A stretch of DNA of 14,191 nucleotides, taken from an uncultured Clostridia bacterium. Its GTDB lineage: Bacteria; Bacillota; Clostridia; Christensenellales; Aristaeellaceae. Positions 6,777 to 13,654 of the stretch are shown here, piece after piece. The notes below the pieces were generated by a model. It saw only the letters and a list, made by a program, of their open reading frames with translations, was not told the DNA's origin and did not search any database. How positions within the stretch are numbered: the first letter of the stretch is position 1; every line of letters starts with the position of its first letter. Position numbers and translations under genes: made by a program. The stretch covers positions 1-14,191 of the forward strand of contig CAMOHY010000029.1 of assembly GCA_946615495.1 (NCBI GenBank). Reading direction: 5' to 3'.

Positions 6777-8069
6777 ATGAACCATTATGCACAGATGCTT
6801 TCTCAAATGAGGCGGCCTGCGGCGATGGAGCGGCTTTCCCGGCTGTACGGCCATCGGGAAGGAGAATTGGCCCGGCAGCTGACCCGGTATGCCAATTTGC
6901 TCAAAACCCACGAGGAGCTTTTCCACCAAGGCGGCGCCCCTCTGTATTTTATCAGCGCGCCGGGACGGACGGAAATCATCGGCAACCATACGGACCACAA
7001 TAACGGCCGGGTGCTGGCCGCCGCGGTGAATTTGGACTGCGTGGCCTGCGTCTCTCCCCGCGAGGATATGACCGTGCGCCTTTGCAGCGCGGGCTATCCC
7101 GCCATCGAGCTGTCTTTATCGGACCTTGCCCCCCGCAAGGAAGAGGAAGGCACCTCCGCGGCGCTGGTGCGCGGCGTGGCCAAGGGCATGCAGGAGCGGG
7201 GCTTCCGCCTGGGCGGCTTTGACGCCGCCGTCACCAGCGATGTGCTGGGCGGCAGCGGCCTGTCCTCCTCGGCCGCGTACGAGGTGATGGTGTGCGCCAT
7301 CCTTGACGCTTTGTACAACGGCTTTACCTGCGAAAGCACGCCGCGGGCCCAAATCGCCCAGTACGCTGAAAACGTATATTTCGGCAAGCCCTCCGGCCTG
7401 ATGGACCAGATGGCCTGCTCCACCGGCGGCCTGGTGACGATTGATTTTAAGGACGAGCCCCAGGTGACGCCTCTTTCCTTCGGCTTCCAGGACGCGGGCT
7501 ATTCCCTGGTGGTGGTGAACACCGGCGGCAGCCATGATAACCTGACGGCGGAATACGCCGCCGTGCGCAGCGAAATGCAGGGCGTGGCGGAAATGATGGG
7601 CGAAAAGGTGCTGCGCCGGGTGCGGCCGGAGCAGCTGTGGCAGCATATTCCGGAAATCCGGGAAAAGCTGGGGGAAAGGGCCGTGCTGCGGGCCTTCCAC
7701 TTCCTGGATGAAAATAAGCGGGTGAAGGACATGGTGCAGGCCATCCGCAGCGGGGATATTCCCGCTATGTTTGAAAATATTATCGCTTCCGGCGAAAGCA
7801 GCTGGATGCTGCTGCAAAATATTTACCCCGCTGGGAAACACCAGCCGCTTTCCCTGGCGCTTGCCATGGCGGGCAGCATGCTCAAGGGCAAAGGGGCCTG
7901 GCGCGTGCACGGCGGCGGCTTCGCGGGCACCACGCTGAATTTCGTTCCCAACGCCATGGTGGATGATTTCGTGCGGCGGATGGAGCAGGTATTCGGCGTC
8001 CATTCCTGCTTCGTGCTGGATGTGCGTCCCGAAGGCGCTGCCATCGTGTTTGGGCCGGACGGCCAATAA
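6777..8069 (+). CDS. galK: Galactokinase-family GHMP kinase
   Basis: Predicted cytoplasmic sugar kinase that would phosphorylate galactose at C1 with ATP (Leloir pathway). 430 residues, slightly longer than usual, with about 55 extra N-terminal residues. All three GHMP motifs are seen: PGRTEIIGNHTDHNNG (62-77), LGGSGLSSSAA (157-167) and HGGGFAGTT (378-386). GKPSGLMDQMA (203-213) carries the catalytic aspartate D210, and R64 matches the catalytic arginine. The substrate signature departs from the classical GRxNLIGEHTDY: the sugar-contacting glutamate is N70 and the tyrosine is H74. I recall similar forms in clostridial homologues. Substrate specificity is therefore less certain than family. 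AGGAGGAG sits just before the ATG; a terminator follows. galT and galE are not in the window. Confidence 0.88.
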   Translation: MNHYAQMLSQMRRPAAMERLSRLYGHREGELARQLTRYANLLKTHEELFHQGGAPLYFISAPGRTEIIGNHTDHNNGRVLAAAVNLDCVACVSPREDMTVRLCSAGYPAIELSLSDLAPRKEEEGTSAALVRGVAKGMQERGFRLGGFDAAVTSDVLGGSGLSSSAAYEVMVCAILDALYNGFTCESTPRAQIAQYAENVYFGKPSGLMDQMACSTGGLVTIDFKDEPQVTPLSFGFQDAGYSLVVVNTGGSHDNLTAEYAAVRSEMQGVAEMMGEKVLRRVRPEQLWQHIPEIREKLGERAVLRAFHFLDENKRVKDMVQAIRSGDIPAMFENIIASGESSWMLLQNIYPAGKHQPLSLALAMAGSMLKGKGAWRVHGGGFAGTTLNFVPNAMVDDFVRRMEQVFGVHSCFVLDVRPEGAAIVFGPDGQ

Positions 8070-8086
8070 ACGGCGAACTTCCATAT

Positions 8087-8123
8087 TCCATCTGCCCCGC
8101 TTGAAGGAGCAGATGGATTTTTT
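8087..8123 (+). terminator. Intrinsic terminator after galK
   Basis: A perfect 9-base stem, TCCATCTGC (8087-8095) with GCAGATGGA (8109-8117), a 13-base loop, then TTTTTT (8118-8123). It starts 18 bases after the galK stop and ends 15 bases before the next start. The next gene pair has no evident promoter after it, so partial read-through or a promoter inside galK must serve it. Confidence 0.75.
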
Positions 8124-8138
8124 CAAAAAGGGGGCTGT

Positions 8139-8819
8139 ATGGGCGAATTTTTGGGGCTGGCGGCTGGCGGCGGCATGCTGGCGCTGGTGGGCGTGCTGGT
8201 GGCGGCTTTTCTGGAGCAAATGGGCTTTTTGCGCCCGGAAAAAAGAAAACGGCTGGGCCAGTGCGCCGTTATGGCAGGGAGTATGGGCGGCGCTTACTGG
8301 CTTATTGCCGCGCTGATGGCTCAGATGAATTTTGAGTCGCTGTCCAATCAAGCGCGTATCACCGCCATTTTTCGCGGGCCCTATGTGGGCAAAATGGTTT
8401 ATTCCCTGCTGCAGCCCTCCTTTTTTGCGCCGCTTTCCGGGCTGTTTGCCTACGCGGCCCATTTTCTGGGCGATGCGCTGTTTGGCCAGTATATGTTTGC
8501 CGGAGTGGCTTTGGCGTTTGGGTGTACGTTTTTTTCGGTGTGGCTGGTGCGGGAAAGGCTTTTTGTTCTCTTTGGAGACGGGTTTTCCCAAAACGCTTCG
8601 TTTCTTTTGCTTTGCCTGCCGTTTGCGGTGTTTTTCTTTCTGCCGGGCTGGCCGCCGGTGGGGCTGTTCATGCTTTCCTGCGTTTTTTCTTTGGCGGGAA
8701 GGCGGCTGGAAGGACGGAATATCCGCTTTTCCGGGGCGGCCTTCCATTGGCTCATGGCCGTGAGCCTGTGCCTTTCCGCCATGGTGACGGCGGGCTGCGT
8801 CTTTGGCGTGGTGGGGTAA
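8139..8819 (+). CDS. Multi-pass membrane protein of unknown function
   Basis: I do not recognise the family. The 226-residue protein is strongly hydrophobic, with about six or seven membrane segments (roughly 6-26, 43-62, 86-108, 115-137, 151-169, 171-186, 201-225). A basic loop PEKRKR (33-38) follows the first segment and suggests a cytoplasmic face there. No catalytic motif is visible. AAAGGGGG lies 4 bases before the ATG. It ends 4 bases before the PIG-V-like gene, so the two are surely co-expressed and likely work together. A small partner subunit, flippase-like role or accessory factor for the glycosyltransferase are all possible; none can be shown from the sequence. Confidence 0.8.
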   Translation: MGEFLGLAAGGGMLALVGVLVAAFLEQMGFLRPEKRKRLGQCAVMAGSMGGAYWLIAALMAQMNFESLSNQARITAIFRGPYVGKMVYSLLQPSFFAPLSGLFAYAAHFLGDALFGQYMFAGVALAFGCTFFSVWLVRERLFVLFGDGFSQNASFLLLCLPFAVFFFLPGWPPVGLFMLSCVFSLAGRRLEGRNIRFSGAAFHWLMAVSLCLSAMVTAGCVFGVVG

Positions 8820-8823
8820 AAAA

Positions 8824-9948
8824 ATGAAAAGAACGATGAAACGAAAATGGAAAACCTGGCTGCTCATCGCGTCGGCCAGCCTGGGCCTGCACTATTTCAT
8901 GATTATATTGGCTCAGATTGTTTTAAACGGCGGCTTTTCCTTTCCCGCCCTCTTTGCGCTTCTGGAGCAGCGGCTCACCCTGCCGGGGGACGCCGTGCGC
9001 TATTTGGACATTGCGCAAAACGGTTATGTGGCGGAAGGGGAAAACGCCATCAATTTGGTGTTTTATCCGCTCTATCCGCTGTGCATCCGCGCGTTGGGCG
9101 CGGTGCTGGGCAGCCTGCCCCTGGCGGGTATGGCCATATCCCAATTGTGCTATGGCGGGGCGGCCATTTTGCTCTATGAGCTTATTTTGCTGGATGGCAC
9201 GGCGGAAAACGCCTGGGACGGCGTGCTGCTCTTGGCGCTGTATCCTTTTTCCATGTTCGTGATGGGCGTGTACACGGAAGGGCTGTTTTTGCTTTTGACC
9301 ATAGGATGCCTATACGCCCTGCGCCGGGAAAAGTATCCCTGGGCCGGGGCGCTGGGGTTTCTGGCGGCGCTGACGCGCACCCAGGGCATGCTGCTTATTT
9401 TCCCCGCGGTGTACGAATGGGTGACCCACCGGCTGGGAAAAAGCGGGAAAGGAATGCGGCCCGGCGATGCCGCGCTGCTGCTGATTCCCGCGGGCTTTGG
9501 CGTGTACCTGCTCTTAAACGTCCATTTGCATGGAAATCCCTTTCAGTTCCTTTTGTACGAGGCGGGGGAGCCCTGGTATCAAACCACCCAGTGGATTGGC
9601 CGCAACATTGCCGTGCAGTTCGGCCAGGCGCTGGAGTATCCGCCCCTTGGCCTGTTCATTTACTGGGTGCAGATCGCGCTGTATTTTTTCACGCTGGGCG
9701 TGCTCCTTTTCGGGGCCAGGCGTCAGGAGCGGGTGGCGTATCTTTTGTACGGCGGCGCGTACCTGGGCTTTACCTATCTTTCCGGGTGGATGATTAGCGG
9801 CGGGCGGTATATGCTGTGCTGCGTGCCGGTGTATTTGGTGCTGTGCAAAGTGCGGCCCGGCGTTGGGAAAAAGCTGCTCATCGCTGGGGAAGCGCTTTTG
9901 TTCTTTTCCTACAGCCTGTTTTATTTGCAGGGCTTCGCCATCATGTAG
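8824..9948 (+). CDS. PIG-V-like polytopic mannosyltransferase family protein
   Basis: Probable membrane-embedded GT-C glycosyltransferase using a polyprenyl-phosphate sugar donor. 374 residues with about nine to ten membrane segments. Seen: a luminal-loop acidic motif GDAVRYLDIAQNGY (55-68), aligning with the W-D-(x)n-Y-IA-x-GY motif of bacterial PIG-V relatives; FYPLYP (80-85); YPFSMFVMGVYTEGLF (140-155); and LAALTRTQGMLL (180-191). These follow the order seen in that family. A TTG at 8803 would extend the protein back over the upstream gene; the ATG at 8824 is preferred because it follows the stop by 4 bases with GGGG 8 bases upstream. In eukaryotes PIG-V adds mannose to GPI anchors; in bacteria the acceptor is generally unknown. 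Confidence 0.82.
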   Translation: MKRTMKRKWKTWLLIASASLGLHYFMIILAQIVLNGGFSFPALFALLEQRLTLPGDAVRYLDIAQNGYVAEGENAINLVFYPLYPLCIRALGAVLGSLPLAGMAISQLCYGGAAILLYELILLDGTAENAWDGVLLLALYPFSMFVMGVYTEGLFLLLTIGCLYALRREKYPWAGALGFLAALTRTQGMLLIFPAVYEWVTHRLGKSGKGMRPGDAALLLIPAGFGVYLLLNVHLHGNPFQFLLYEAGEPWYQTTQWIGRNIAVQFGQALEYPPLGLFIYWVQIALYFFTLGVLLFGARRQERVAYLLYGGAYLGFTYLSGWMISGGRYMLCCVPVYLVLCKVRPGVGKKLLIAGEALLFFSYSLFYLQGFAIM

Positions 9949-9978
9949 TTGACAGAAAATTTGTTTCGGCGGTATAAT
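9949..9978 (+). promoter_or_regulatory. Strong SigA promoter of tsaE-tsaB-rimI
   Basis: Both hexamers are consensus: TTGACA (9949-9954) and TATAAT (9973-9978), with an 18-base spacer. The -35 begins on the base after the TAG stop of the upstream gene. The start near 9985 gives a leader of about 24 bases carrying AGAGAGGGGG. Confidence 0.88.
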
Positions 9979-10008
9979 GCTCCGGTCAAAAGAGAGGGGG
10001 ATGAGCCT

Positions 10009-10455
10009 GTGATCGTAACCCATTCGGCGGAGGAAACCAGGGCCTTGGGCGCCCGGCTGGCCAAGGTGCTGCAAAGGGGCGATGTTTTGCTGCTCCAGGG
10101 AAACCTGGGCGCGGGAAAAAGCGAATTGGCCCGCGGCATCGCCCGCGGCCTGGGCGTTAAGGGGCCCGTTCCCAGCCCTTCCTTTACCATTCTCAACGCC
10201 TACGACGAGGGGCGCCTCCCCTTGTACCATTTCGACTGGTACCGGATTGAGGACCCCGAAGAAATCGCGGAAATGGGCATGGAGGAGCAATTGGGCGGCG
10301 ACGGCGTCGCCCTGATCGAATGGAGCGAAAACGGGGCGGAGTATTTGCCGTCCAGGGTGCTGAAAATCTGCATCCGGCCGATCGATGAAAACGACAGGGA
10401 AATTTCCTTTGCCCCTCAGGGCGGGTTTTCCTTCCGGGAGGAAGATATCCTATGA
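10009..10455 (+). CDS. tsaE: tRNA threonylcarbamoyladenosine synthesis ATPase TsaE
   Basis: ATPase that works with TsaB and TsaD to move threonylcarbamoyl from its adenylate to A37 of ANN-decoding tRNAs (t6A). 148 residues, normal for the family. Seen: Walker A GNLGAGKS (31-38), PSPSFT (55-60), the HFDWYR segment (74-79) and IEWSENG (103-109). The GTG at 10009 is chosen as start: an in-frame TTG at 9949 is part of the promoter -35, and AGGGGG lies 8 bases before the GTG. The end overlaps tsaB by four bases (ATGA), so translation is coupled. Confidence 0.94.
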   Translation: MIVTHSAEETRALGARLAKVLQRGDVLLLQGNLGAGKSELARGIARGLGVKGPVPSPSFTILNAYDEGRLPLYHFDWYRIEDPEEIAEMGMEEQLGGDGVALIEWSENGAEYLPSRVLKICIRPIDENDREISFAPQGGFSFREEDIL

Positions 10456-11150
10456 TTTTGTTTTGCTTGGACACATCGGGCCCTGTGGCGGGCGTGGCGC
10501 TGATGGAGGATGGGGCGGTGCGCTATGAAGCCATGGCCGTGAACGCCTTTACCCATTCCCAGTCCATTTTGCCCATGGCGGAGGAAGCCTACCGGCATAC
10601 CGGCCTTGATATTGGGCAAACGGACCTGTTTGCCGTCACGGTGGGCCCTGGCTCCTTTACCGGGGTGCGCATCGGCGTGAGCACGGTAAAGGCGCTGGCC
10701 CACGCGGAGGGCAAGCCCTGCGTGGCCGTGGACGCGCTGGAGGCCATGGCGGCGGGCGTGCAGCCCTTCCCCGGCGTGATCTGTCCCATTCAGGACGCGC
10801 GGGCGGGCCAGGTGTACGGCGCGGCCTTTGAAGGCGGCACGTTGCGCAGGCTATTTCAGGATGAGCCCATCAAAATAGAGGAATTCTTGGAAAAAACCGC
10901 GGCCTTTGGCCAGCCTATGCTGTTCCTGGGCGACGGTATGCCGGTGCACCGGGACAATATCGGGCGGATATTGGGCGAAAGGGCGCGGTTTGCCCCGGCC
11001 CATCTTGCCTTCCTGCGCCCGGCCTCCGCGGCGTATTTGGCCTGGGAAAAGCGGGAGGAGGCGGTCAGCTACCGCGAGCTTTCCCCGCTTTACCTGCGTC
11101 CGCCCCAGGCGGAGCGGCAGAAGAACCTAAGGGAGAAGGGCCATGAGTGA
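10452..11150 (+). CDS. tsaB: tRNA threonylcarbamoyladenosine synthesis protein TsaB
   Basis: Inactive ASKHA-fold paralogue of TsaD that acts as its dimer partner in t6A synthesis. 232 residues, the usual length. Seen: N-terminal LFCLDTSG (3-10), the HSQSILPM segment (35-42) and the family hallmark GPGSFTGVRIGVSTVKALA (65-83), followed by the divergent C-terminal half typical of Bacillota. Overlaps tsaE by 4 bases and rimI by 8. The tsaD partner often follows in Bacillota but is not in this window. Confidence 0.94.
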   Translation: MILFCLDTSGPVAGVALMEDGAVRYEAMAVNAFTHSQSILPMAEEAYRHTGLDIGQTDLFAVTVGPGSFTGVRIGVSTVKALAHAEGKPCVAVDALEAMAAGVQPFPGVICPIQDARAGQVYGAAFEGGTLRRLFQDEPIKIEEFLEKTAAFGQPMLFLGDGMPVHRDNIGRILGERARFAPAHLAFLRPASAAYLAWEKREEAVSYRELSPLYLRPPQAERQKNLREKGHE

Positions 11151-11640
11151 ATTAAAGGTGCGGCGCATGGGGCTTGAGGACGTGGACGCTGTGCACGCCA
11201 TTGAAGCGGCCACCTTTCCCACCCCCTGGAGCCGGGAGGACTTTGTCAAGGAAATGACCGCCAACGCCTGCGCCCGCTATCTGGTGGCGCAGGAGGGGGG
11301 CCAGACGGTGGGCTTTGCCGGGGCCTGGATCGTGCTGGATGAAGCGCATATTACCAATATTGCCGTCAGAAAGGATTGCCGGGGCCGGGGCATCGGCCGC
11401 AGGCTGACGGAGGAATTGATGCGCTACGCCGCCAACCTGGGCGTGGTGTACGCCACCCTGGAGGTGCGGCGCAGCAACGAAGCGGCCAAGAAACTATACC
11501 AATCCCTGGGCTTTGAATACGTGGGCGTGCGCAAGCGCTACTATGTGGATAACGGCGAGGACGCGCTCATTTACTGCTGCCAGCGCATGCCGGAGGCGGA
11601 CCCGGACTTTTCGGAGCCGGAAACGGCCTTTGAGGAGTGA
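11143..11640 (+). CDS. rimI: Ribosomal protein S18-alanine N-acetyltransferase RimI
   Basis: GNAT-fold enzyme that transfers acetyl from acetyl-CoA to protein N-termini, classically S18. 165 residues. Seen: FPTPWSREDF near the N-terminus (25-34); acetyl-CoA loop RKDCRGRGIGRRL (76-88); LEVRRSNEAAKKLYQSLGF (106-124), with E107 and Y119 at the spacing of the catalytic pair in Salmonella RimI; and VRKRYYVDNGEDALI (129-143). After the core there is an acidic tail of about 16 residues. The gene starts inside the end of tsaB, with AAGGGAGAAGGG before it. The tsaE-tsaB-rimI cluster is common in Bacillota. Confidence 0.93.
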   Translation: MSELKVRRMGLEDVDAVHAIEAATFPTPWSREDFVKEMTANACARYLVAQEGGQTVGFAGAWIVLDEAHITNIAVRKDCRGRGIGRRLTEELMRYAANLGVVYATLEVRRSNEAAKKLYQSLGFEYVGVRKRYYVDNGEDALIYCCQRMPEADPDFSEPETAFEE

Positions 11641-11641
11641 A

Positions 11642-11675
11642 GAAAAGGCCCGCGGCCTAAAAAAACGCGCTTTTC
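11642..11675 (+). other. Stem-loop after rimI, possible weak terminator
   Basis: GAAAAG (11642-11647) pairs with CTTTTC (11670-11675), and inner CGCG copies (11651-11654, 11666-11669) can pair, leaving a three-base bulge and an A-rich loop. A competing small stem AGGCC-CGC-GGCCT sits inside it (11646-11658). There is no clean U-tract after it, so it is a weak terminator candidate. The rest of the gap to 11783 shows nothing I can name. Confidence 0.3.
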
Positions 11676-11783
11676 GCCCCCTTGGAGGCAGAATGGGCCG
11701 TCTTTCGCATGGAACGGAAAGGCGCAATGACCGTACATTTCCTTTTATATCGCAGAAACTTTGGAAAACTGTGAAATAATGTC

Positions 11784-11812
11784 TTGACAAAGGAAGGCTT
11801 TTTGTCTATCAT
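11784..11812 (+). promoter_or_regulatory. SigA promoter of the anion transporter
   Basis: TTGACA (11784-11789), 17 bases, TATCAT (11807-11812). A start near 11819 gives a leader of about 43 bases. A short palindrome, GGCG-TACA-CGCC (11850-11861), touches the start codon and overlaps the weak GAGG ribosome-binding site (11848-11851). Confidence 0.8.
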
Positions 11813-11861
11813 GGTGGCCGCTCCAGATAGAGCCAATTTTTGCAAGCGAGGCGTACACGCC

Positions 11862-13013
11862 ATGAACGGTACAGAAGCGAACGCAAGCGCGCGCCCTTTG
11901 AATGCGGGGCGCGTTTTCGCGTGGATTAAAAAGAACGCGGTGCTTTTCATCGCGTTCTGCGCGGCGGCGGTTTCCGCCCTGCTGGTGCCGCCGGACCAGG
12001 AATACGCGGGCTATTTTGACGTGAAAACCCTCTGCTGCCTGTTTGGCACGCTGGCGGTGGTGTGCGCGCTGAAAAATATTCATTTTTTCTCCATCCTGGC
12101 CCGCCGTATCATCCAGTGGACCGGCAACAGCCGCCTGGCCGCCCTGACGCTGATCTATATCACCTTCATCGGCTCCATGCTCATCGCCAACGATATGGCG
12201 CTTATCACCTTTCTGCCCCTGGGATACTTTGTTTTTTCCACCGCGGGCAGAAAAGAAGAAGTGGCCACGGTGTTTATTTTGCAAAACATCGCGGCCAACC
12301 TGGGCGGCATGCTCACGCCCTTTGGCAACCCCCAGAACCTGTATTTGTACAGCCGGTACTTAATCCCCACGGGCGAATTCATGGGCATCATGCTGCCGCC
12401 CTTCCTGGCCGCCGTGCTGCTGGTAAGCCTTTGCTGCCTGTTCGTTCCCCTCCACAGCCTGCGGGTTTCCCAGCAGCAAAGGGAAACGCTGCCCGCCGGG
12501 CGTACGGCGCTGTACCTTGCTTTGTTTGCCCTCACCATCCTGATGGTGTTCAGGCTCCTGCCGGTGTGGCTGGTGATCGCTCTGGTAATTACGGGCCTGA
12601 TGATTTTGGACCGGAAGGCCCTTCGCATGGTGGATTACGGGCTGCTGGGCACCTTCGTATGCTTTTTCATTTTCGCGGGAAATATGGGAAGGCTGCCGCT
12701 GGTCAGAACCTTTTTTTCCGGGCTTTTGGAAAAAAACACGCTGCTCACCGCCGTGCTTTCCTGCCAGGTCATTTCCAATGTGCCGTCAGCCATTCTGCTT
12801 TCTCAGTTTACCCAGAATTATCCGTCCCTGCTCACGGGCGTAAACATCGGCGGCGCGGGCACGCTGATCGCCTCCCTGGCCAGCCTCATCACCTTCCGGG
12901 AATACATGGCCCAGTATCCTGGAGAAGCCAAGGGCTATGTGCTGCGCTTTTCCGCCTTCAACTTTGGTTTTCTTTTTGTTCTCACGGTTTTTTCCCTGCT
13001 CATCGGGCGGTAG
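11862..13013 (+). CDS. ArsB/NhaD-superfamily (citrate/anion) permease
   Basis: Secondary transporter of the ion transporter superfamily, in the CitM/SLC13/ArsB range; substrate could be a dicarboxylate, tricarboxylate or other anion. 383 residues with about ten membrane segments. Seen: MLIANDMALITFLPLG (106-121) and LTPFGNPQNLYLY (151-163), the first re-entrant-type signature; its second-half counterpart, CQVISNVPSAILLSQF (301-316) and NIGGAGTLIASLAS (328-341); and a charged loop about residues 198-213. The ATG at 11862 is preferred: an in-frame TTG at 11784 is the promoter -35, and the ATG at 11811 overlaps the -10. It converges with the PPOX gene, with only 4 bases between stops. Confidence 0.88.
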   Translation: MNGTEANASARPLNAGRVFAWIKKNAVLFIAFCAAAVSALLVPPDQEYAGYFDVKTLCCLFGTLAVVCALKNIHFFSILARRIIQWTGNSRLAALTLIYITFIGSMLIANDMALITFLPLGYFVFSTAGRKEEVATVFILQNIAANLGGMLTPFGNPQNLYLYSRYLIPTGEFMGIMLPPFLAAVLLVSLCCLFVPLHSLRVSQQQRETLPAGRTALYLALFALTILMVFRLLPVWLVIALVITGLMILDRKALRMVDYGLLGTFVCFFIFAGNMGRLPLVRTFFSGLLEKNTLLTAVLSCQVISNVPSAILLSQFTQNYPSLLTGVNIGGAGTLIASLASLITFREYMAQYPGEAKGYVLRFSAFNFGFLFVLTVFSLLIGR

Positions 13014-13017
13014 CGCT

Positions 13018-13494
13018 TTAGGATTCGTTTACCAGCTTGCCCGTCATGTATTCGGGAACCAGCGCAAACAAAAGCGTGCGGGGGCCGGAGCGGAGAATTT
13101 CCCGGTCGATATAGCTTTCGTCCTGGGTGAATTTGCGGCTTAAGCGCCGGGCGATATCGTAGACCTTTTCCTGGTCCTCCACCATTTCAATTTTTCCAAA
13201 AACGATCACGCTGCGGATATTCAGCGCCCATTGGCCTTCCTTCCTATAGCCCTGATCGTAAACGCAGAAGGAGGCTTTGGGACAGCGGCGCATGGCGTCT
13301 ATTTTGTGGCCGGTTTTGCCGCTGTGAAAATAGATTTTTCCATCCTCCGGGCAGTAAAAATGGTTGATGGGCAGGCCGTAGGGATACCCCCCGTCGCCCA
13401 GCACACAAAGCACGCCCCGAAGCTCCTGATTTAAAATATCAATACATTCCTGCTCAGGCAGCTGCTGCTTAAAACGGGTTACGGGCCGAAACAT
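13018..13494 (-). CDS. Pyridoxamine 5'-phosphate oxidase-family flavoprotein
   Basis: Small split-barrel FMN-binding protein of the clostridial NimA-like group; real substrates are mostly unknown and the name does not imply vitamin B6 synthesis. 158 residues. Seen: GVLCVLGDGGYPYGLPINHFYC (27-48, the first barrel strands), KIYFHSGKTGHKIDAMRRCPKASFCVYD (53-80, the FMN-phosphate binding segment), SVIVFGKIEMVED (95-107) and a C-terminal helix pair ending in VPEYMTGKLVNES. An in-frame ATG at 13662 would be longer, but the ATG at 13494 has AAGGAGG 9 bases upstream and follows a good promoter. Possible roles: reduction of nitro compounds, or flavin/heme handling. Confidence 0.9.
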   Translation of the reverse strand: MFRPVTRFKQQLPEQECIDILNQELRGVLCVLGDGGYPYGLPINHFYCPEDGKIYFHSGKTGHKIDAMRRCPKASFCVYDQGYRKEGQWALNIRSVIVFGKIEMVEDQEKVYDIARRLSRKFTQDESYIDREILRSGPRTLLFALVPEYMTGKLVNES

Positions 13495-13519
13495 GCGCAC
13501 ATTCCTCCTTTTTTTCCCC

Positions 13520-13548
13520 ATGATACCAGCAAACGCCCGGAAACTCAA
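13520..13548 (-). promoter_or_regulatory. SigA promoter with extended -10, PPOX gene
   Basis: Minus strand: TTGAGT (13543-13548), 17 bases, TATCAT (13520-13525), with TG one base upstream of the -10 (extended -10). Expected start near 13513, leaving a short A-rich leader with AAGGAGG. Confidence 0.75.
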
Positions 13549-13588
13549 GAAAAAATGAAAAAAATCCGGCGCGGTCAGGGAAAAACAC

Positions 13589-13616
13589 TTGACAGGACGC
13601 GGAAAACGTGTATAAT
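13589..13616 (+). promoter_or_regulatory. Consensus SigA promoter of ylxM-ffh
   Basis: TTGACA (13589-13594) and TATAAT (13611-13616) are both perfect, with a 16-base spacer. Start expected at about 13622-13623. The 10 bases CTTGACAGGA around the -35 (13588-13597) recur exactly at 13638-13647, over the ribosome-binding site. Confidence 0.85.
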
Positions 13617-13622
13617 ACCGTA

Positions 13623-13644
13623 TGTCAAGGAAAACGCCTTGACA
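13623..13644 (+). promoter_or_regulatory. Leader hairpin at the predicted 5' end of ylxM-ffh mRNA
   Basis: TGTCAAGG (13623-13630) and CCTTGACA (13637-13644) are exact inverted copies with a 6-base loop, AAAACG. The hairpin begins at the predicted transcription start and its last base is the first base of AGGAGG (13644-13649), which lies 5 bases before the ylxM ATG. It may protect the mRNA 5' end, modulate ribosome access, or act as a DNA operator. Confidence 0.65.
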
Positions 13645-13654
13645 GGAGGCTGCC

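Noticed and set aside
5865..6998. 377-codon open frame on the minus strand
   Set aside because: Antisense to the solute-binding protein and the start of galK; no recognisable domain and no ribosome-binding site.
8113..8316. Protein starting at ATG 8113, just after the galK terminator stem
   Set aside because: Trp/Cys-rich out-of-frame shadow of the 226-residue membrane protein; the ATG lies inside the terminator stem.
7116..8867. 583-codon open frame on the minus strand
   Set aside because: Antisense to galK and the membrane protein, with His/Gln/Lys-rich low-quality sequence and no family resemblance; it also runs across a clear terminator.
9949..10008. Longer TsaE starting at TTG 9949
   Set aside because: That TTG is the first base triplet of the TTGACA -35 box; the transcript begins about 36 bases later, so the GTG at 10009 must be used.
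11641..11783. Possible riboswitch or small RNA in the gap after rimI
   Set aside because: I see only short, weak inverted repeats and no known aptamer core; the gap precedes the transporter promoter rather than following it, so it is not a leader.
11784..11861. Longer transporter starting at TTG 11784 or ATG 11811
   Set aside because: The TTG is the -35 box and the ATG overlaps the -10 box; both precede the expected transcript start.
12062..13021. 319-codon second frame inside the anion transporter
   Set aside because: Pro/His/Arg/Gly-rich shadow; the transporter frame has conserved signatures throughout.
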